NCBI GenBank assembly: GCA_965278995.1
Contig: OZ257136.1
Coordinates: 2,108,001-2,172,000, forward strand
Direction of reading: 5' to 3'
Source: JADJYF01 sp965278995
GTDB lineage: Bacteria; Pseudomonadota; Gammaproteobacteria; Ga0077536
DNA: 64,000 bases
Shown here: positions 61,108-64,000 of the stretch, piece by piece
Layout of the letters: each line of letters begins with the position of its first letter
Numbering within the stretch: position 1 is the stretch's first letter
Translations under genes and position numbers: made by a program
The notes under the pieces: model-generated
The model's input: the letters and a program-made list of their open reading frames with translations, nothing else
What the model was told of the DNA's origin: nothing
Databases searched by the model: none

Positions 61108-61258
61108 GGCAGGCTCCCCTGACGAAGACCGCGCACCGCGTGCGCGGCGGTCGTCTCATTAAAGTAAGATTGCGCCGGCGTTGCAACAGGCACCGACCCG
61201 ATAACGCCGCCCCATTCCAGCCTGGATATCTGCCATCGACCGCCTGCTCATCGGCCTC

Positions 61259-62611
61259 GTGCTCGCCATCAGTCTGTACGCGTTCGACGATCTCGCGATG
61301 TCGACGCTGCTGCCAGTGGTCGCGGAGGAACTCCATGGCGATGGCCTGTACGGGGCCAGTTTTCTCGCTTTTCTGCTGACCAATCTGGCCGGTCTGGTCG
61401 CGACCGGCTATTTCATCGACCGTCTCGGCGTACCACGACCCTTTGCGATCGGGATAGCACTCTTCGTCGCCGGGCTTATGCTCGGCTGCTGGGCCGGCTC
61501 GATGACGGTCTTTGTGCTCGGGCGAGCGCTGCAGGGGCTGGGTGGCGGTGCCATCCAGGCGGTAGTCAGCGCGACGATCGTCATTGCCTGGCGCGGTGCG
61601 GACCGCCAGCGCGCGATTTCCTGGGCGACGACGTCGTGGATGGTGCCAGCGCTGATCGGGCCATTGCTGGCCGGTTGGACAGCAGAGGCACTAGATTGGC
61701 GATATGTCTTTGCCGGACTCGCACTGCTGGCGGTGCTGACTACCGCCATTGCGTTGCCACGCCTGCTGCAGGTCGGGGCGCCATCGGCTGCAGCCGCAAG
61801 CGATGTCGATGAAGCACCACCGCCGCTGCCGCTGCCGTTCACTGCCGTCATACACTCGCTGGCGATCGCGACCGGCACCGGAACGCTGCTGTATGGGTTG
61901 GATCTGGGCAATTGGACCGGAGCCGCACTCATGCTGGCGGGCGTGCTTATCGTCTGGCATCCACTGGCGGCCAGCCTGCCCGCGCGCTGCTGGATGGCCG
62001 GTACACCCTTGGCCGCGGCACTCATGTTGCGCCTGCTTGCCTGCGCCGTCTTCTTCGGCATCGAAGCCTGGCTGCCATGGACGGTCGTCCGCGGTGGTCT
62101 CGGCTCGACGACGCTGGCCGGTCTCATCATCAGTTGCTCGGCGTTTGGCTGGACAGCTTCGACCTGGTGGGTGGACAGCGCCATCGCGCGCAGTGACAGC
62201 CGGCGTATTCTGCTCGTCGCTGCCGTGCTCATGCTGCTCGGTACCGGACTTGCCTGGCTGGCCGCGACCGTCACGGCGCAGATCTCGGTTCTGTTCCTGG
62301 CCTGGACGATCGCCGGCTTTGCCATGGGCCTGATCTACCCGATAGTGACGATGCTGGCGATGGCGCAGGCGGAGCCAGGCCGCGAAGGACATCTGTCGAT
62401 GATGCTGGGACTCGCCGACACCCTTGGTATCACGGCCGCCATCGGTCTCGGCGGCGCACTGTTGCAGGCCGACAGTCCGGCGGCCTTGTCGCGTATTGGC
62501 AGCGTATGGCTTGGTCTGTTTACCATTGCCGCGCTCATGCCGGTATTGCTGTTGATACGCGGTGCGCAATTCAGCACGCGCGACCTTGGGGCAGCGGTCG
62601 ATTCTGCATAG
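61259..62611 (+). CDS. MFS transporter
   Basis: A 450-residue major-facilitator protein with about 14 helices by eye. It shows motif A-like FIDRLGVPRPFAIG and a LGRALQGLGGGAIQAVVSATIVIAWRG (split) segment typical of drug exporters, followed by SWMVPALIGPLLAGWTAEAL. Substrate unknown. The start is unusual: GTG 61259 places the start inside the first helix, while the frame is open back to 61205 and would add an AIDRLLIGL-like segment that completes helix 1, but only ATT, ATC and CTG codons are available there. Divergent from the amidohydrolase gene. Confidence 0.82.
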   Translation: MLAISLYAFDDLAMSTLLPVVAEELHGDGLYGASFLAFLLTNLAGLVATGYFIDRLGVPRPFAIGIALFVAGLMLGCWAGSMTVFVLGRALQGLGGGAIQAVVSATIVIAWRGADRQRAISWATTSWMVPALIGPLLAGWTAEALDWRYVFAGLALLAVLTTAIALPRLLQVGAPSAAAASDVDEAPPPLPLPFTAVIHSLAIATGTGTLLYGLDLGNWTGAALMLAGVLIVWHPLAASLPARCWMAGTPLAAALMLRLLACAVFFGIEAWLPWTVVRGGLGSTTLAGLIISCSAFGWTASTWWVDSAIARSDSRRILLVAAVLMLLGTGLAWLAATVTAQISVLFLAWTIAGFAMGLIYPIVTMLAMAQAEPGREGHLSMMLGLADTLGITAAIGLGGALLQADSPAALSRIGSVWLGLFTIAALMPVLLLIRGAQFSTRDLGAAVDSA

Positions 62612-62674
62612 TCCATAAGCCCGCTATACAATGCAGCGCGCGTCATCGTCTGCACCGAGAGGGGAGAAAACCTT

Positions 62675-63838
62675 GTGAAAGAGACACTGGACCAACTGCT
62701 CGCCACCAGCGTCGCTGGCGGTGCCATCCCGGGCGTCGTCGGCCTGGCCGCGAATGTCGATGGTGTGATCTACACCGGCGCTTTTGGCTACACCGGGCCA
62801 GACGCGAAAGCACCGATGCGTCTCGACAGCGTCTTCCGTATCGCCTCGATGACCAAGGCAGTGACTTCCGCCGCAGCCATGCAGCTGGTCGAGCAAGGGC
62901 GTCTCGACCTCGATCAACCGATGCGAGAGCTGGCACCTGAACTGGGGCAGGCCCGCGTCCTGCTCGGCTTCGACGACAATGGCCAGCCCCAGACCCGCGC
63001 ACCGAAACGCGACATCACGCTGCGCCATCTGCTCACCCACACTTCCGGTTATTCCTACGACCTGTTCAATACTGCGGTCGGCCGCTACATGGAACACCAG
63101 CAGCTGCCGTCGATCGCCACCTGCCGTTATGGATCGCTCAGCGCGCCGCTGATATTCGACCCGGGTGAACGCTGGGAATACGGTATCGGCATTGACTGGG
63201 CCGGACGCATCGTCGAAATCGCCAGCGGTCTGACACTCGAAGCGTATCTGCAGCAGAACCTACTCGGCCCGCTCGGGATGCGCGATACCAGTTTCCTGCT
63301 GCGACCGGATATGCAGTCTCGTCTCGTCGCAGCGGCGGCGCGCGGACCTGACGGTACGCTCGCGCCGATCGAATTCGAGTTTCCGTCCGATGCCGATTTT
63401 CATATGGGTGGCGGCGGACTGTTTTCGACCGGCCCGGACTACCTGCGTTTCACACGCATGCTGCTCGCCGGCGGCAGCCTGGATGGTACGCGCGTGCTGC
63501 AGGCAGCCACCGTGAAACTGATGGGCGAGAACGCTATCGGCGATATCGAAGTTCCACCGCTCACCAGCGACAATCCCGCGCTGGCCCTGCCCGGCGAAAT
63601 GTTTCCCGGGCAGATCAAACGCTGGGGCCTGTCGTTCATTCTGAATACCGAAGATGTCGCCGGCGGTCGCGCGGCGAACAGCCTGGCCTGGGCCGGCGTT
63701 CACAATACGTTCTTCTGGGTAGATCCGAGCCGCCAGTTGACTGCCGTGTTGATGATGCAGCTGTTGCCCGGCAACGACCCGAAAGTGCTGAGCACGCTGG
63801 GTCATTACGAACACGCGCTGTACGCCGCCCTGGCCTGA
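62675..63838 (+). CDS. Serine hydrolase of the beta-lactamase fold (family VIII esterase-like)
   Basis: A 387-residue Beta-lactamase-family protein without signal peptide. The catalytic SxxK is Ser58-Met-Thr-Lys61 (FRIASMTKAV), followed by LLTHTSGYSYDLF and WEYGIGIDWAGRIVE, where the Tyr corresponds to the second catalytic motif in EstB-type esterases; HNTFFWVDPSRQLTAVLMM closes the active site. These are usually esterases for short acyl or aryl esters rather than beta-lactamases. GTG 62675 has GAGGGGAG about 9 nt upstream. It lies between the MFS gene and the next gene, all on the same strand. Confidence 0.88.
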   Translation: MKETLDQLLATSVAGGAIPGVVGLAANVDGVIYTGAFGYTGPDAKAPMRLDSVFRIASMTKAVTSAAAMQLVEQGRLDLDQPMRELAPELGQARVLLGFDDNGQPQTRAPKRDITLRHLLTHTSGYSYDLFNTAVGRYMEHQQLPSIATCRYGSLSAPLIFDPGERWEYGIGIDWAGRIVEIASGLTLEAYLQQNLLGPLGMRDTSFLLRPDMQSRLVAAAARGPDGTLAPIEFEFPSDADFHMGGGGLFSTGPDYLRFTRMLLAGGSLDGTRVLQAATVKLMGENAIGDIEVPPLTSDNPALALPGEMFPGQIKRWGLSFILNTEDVAGGRAANSLAWAGVHNTFFWVDPSRQLTAVLMMQLLPGNDPKVLSTLGHYEHALYAALA

Positions 63839-63874
63839 CGGCGTCACCCTGTACACGCTGCGCGAGGAGCACAC

Positions 63875-64000
63875 ATGCCGCTGACATTTGCCCAGATCAA
63901 GGCGCGTTTCGACGCCGAGCAGAGTCGCCCAATCACGCCCAGAACAGCGGCGGATATGCCGCCGACCTATGAATCGATCACCTGCGAATGGCTGACCGAT
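63875..64000 (+). CDS. 5' end of a gene running off the window; possibly a phosphotransferase-family protein
   Basis: ATG 63875, with GAGGAG 6-7 nt upstream, opens 42 codons (MPLTFAQIKARFDAEQ and so on to EWLTD) with no stop before the right edge. The PPTYESITCEWLTD segment resembles the region before the N-lobe of ecdysteroid-kinase-like/aminoglycoside phosphotransferase-family proteins, but too little is present to be sure. It starts 36 nt after the esterase gene and is probably in the same operon. Confidence 0.6.
   Translation, partial: MPLTFAQIKARFDAEQSRPITPRTAADMPPTYESITCEWLTD

Overview
This 64-kb window looks like the chromosome of a GC-rich (about 60 %, judged by eye) Gram-negative proteobacterium, most likely a gammaproteobacterium. 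The signs are outer-membrane porins, Sec and Tat signal peptides, an EmrAB-NodT type tripartite pump, ExbBD, DjlA, VPLPA-type C-terminal sorting signals, and many acyl-CoA dehydrogenase and amidohydrolase genes of the kind found in metabolically versatile environmental species. I saw no rRNA, tRNA, CRISPR array, phage or transposase gene. No gene in the window encodes a recognisable DNA-binding transcription factor.

Layout. 1-4 kb: 3' end of an acyl-CoA dehydrogenase, an EamA exporter, an RcnB-like periplasmic protein and a DAACS symporter. 4-17.5 kb: one leftward cluster of 15 genes, running from an outer-membrane porin through urtABCDE (urea ABC importer), hupE/ureJ (nickel), ureD-A-B-C-E-F-G (urease and its accessories) to a small lipoprotein. 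It is preceded by a sigma-54-like promoter. 17.8-23.7 kb: acyl-CoA synthetase, NodT, EmrA and EmrB in a leftward operon. 23.9-29.6 kb: SnoaL-like protein, small hypothetical, ExbD, ExbB, a tungsten-type aldehyde:ferredoxin oxidoreductase with a palindrome in its promoter, TerC and a methyltransferase. 29.9-31 kb: TorF-type porin.

31-41 kb: a guanidine-assimilation operon with three superimposed control elements: an NtrC-like site plus a near-consensus sigma-54 promoter, a guanidine-I (ykkC) riboswitch before the transporter genes, and a guanidine-II (mini-ykkC) riboswitch in the gap just before the carboxylase gene. The genes are a substrate-binding protein, permease and ATPase, two DUF1989 proteins (carboxyguanidine deiminase subunits), a 1202-residue biotin-dependent carboxylase and the AtzF allophanate hydrolase. 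The usual 'urea carboxylase' name is probably wrong here; the RNA elements point to guanidine. Guanidine would be imported, carboxylated, deiminated to allophanate and hydrolysed to ammonia and CO2, while the first cluster does the same job for urea. Both look nitrogen-controlled through sigma-54/NtrC.

41-64 kb: a DszC-like flavoprotein, a D-aminoacylase-like amidohydrolase, a hairpin-rich non-coding stretch with a 140-bp MITE-like element, two Amidohydro_2 proteins, DjlA, an LLM flavoprotein, a DUF1800/DUF1501 secreted pair, a NYN-LOTUS protein, a VOC protein, a giant VPLPA-CTERM surface protein with 4.5 nearly identical 789-bp repeats, an MFS transporter, a beta-lactamase-fold esterase, and the first 42 codons of a further gene at the right edge.
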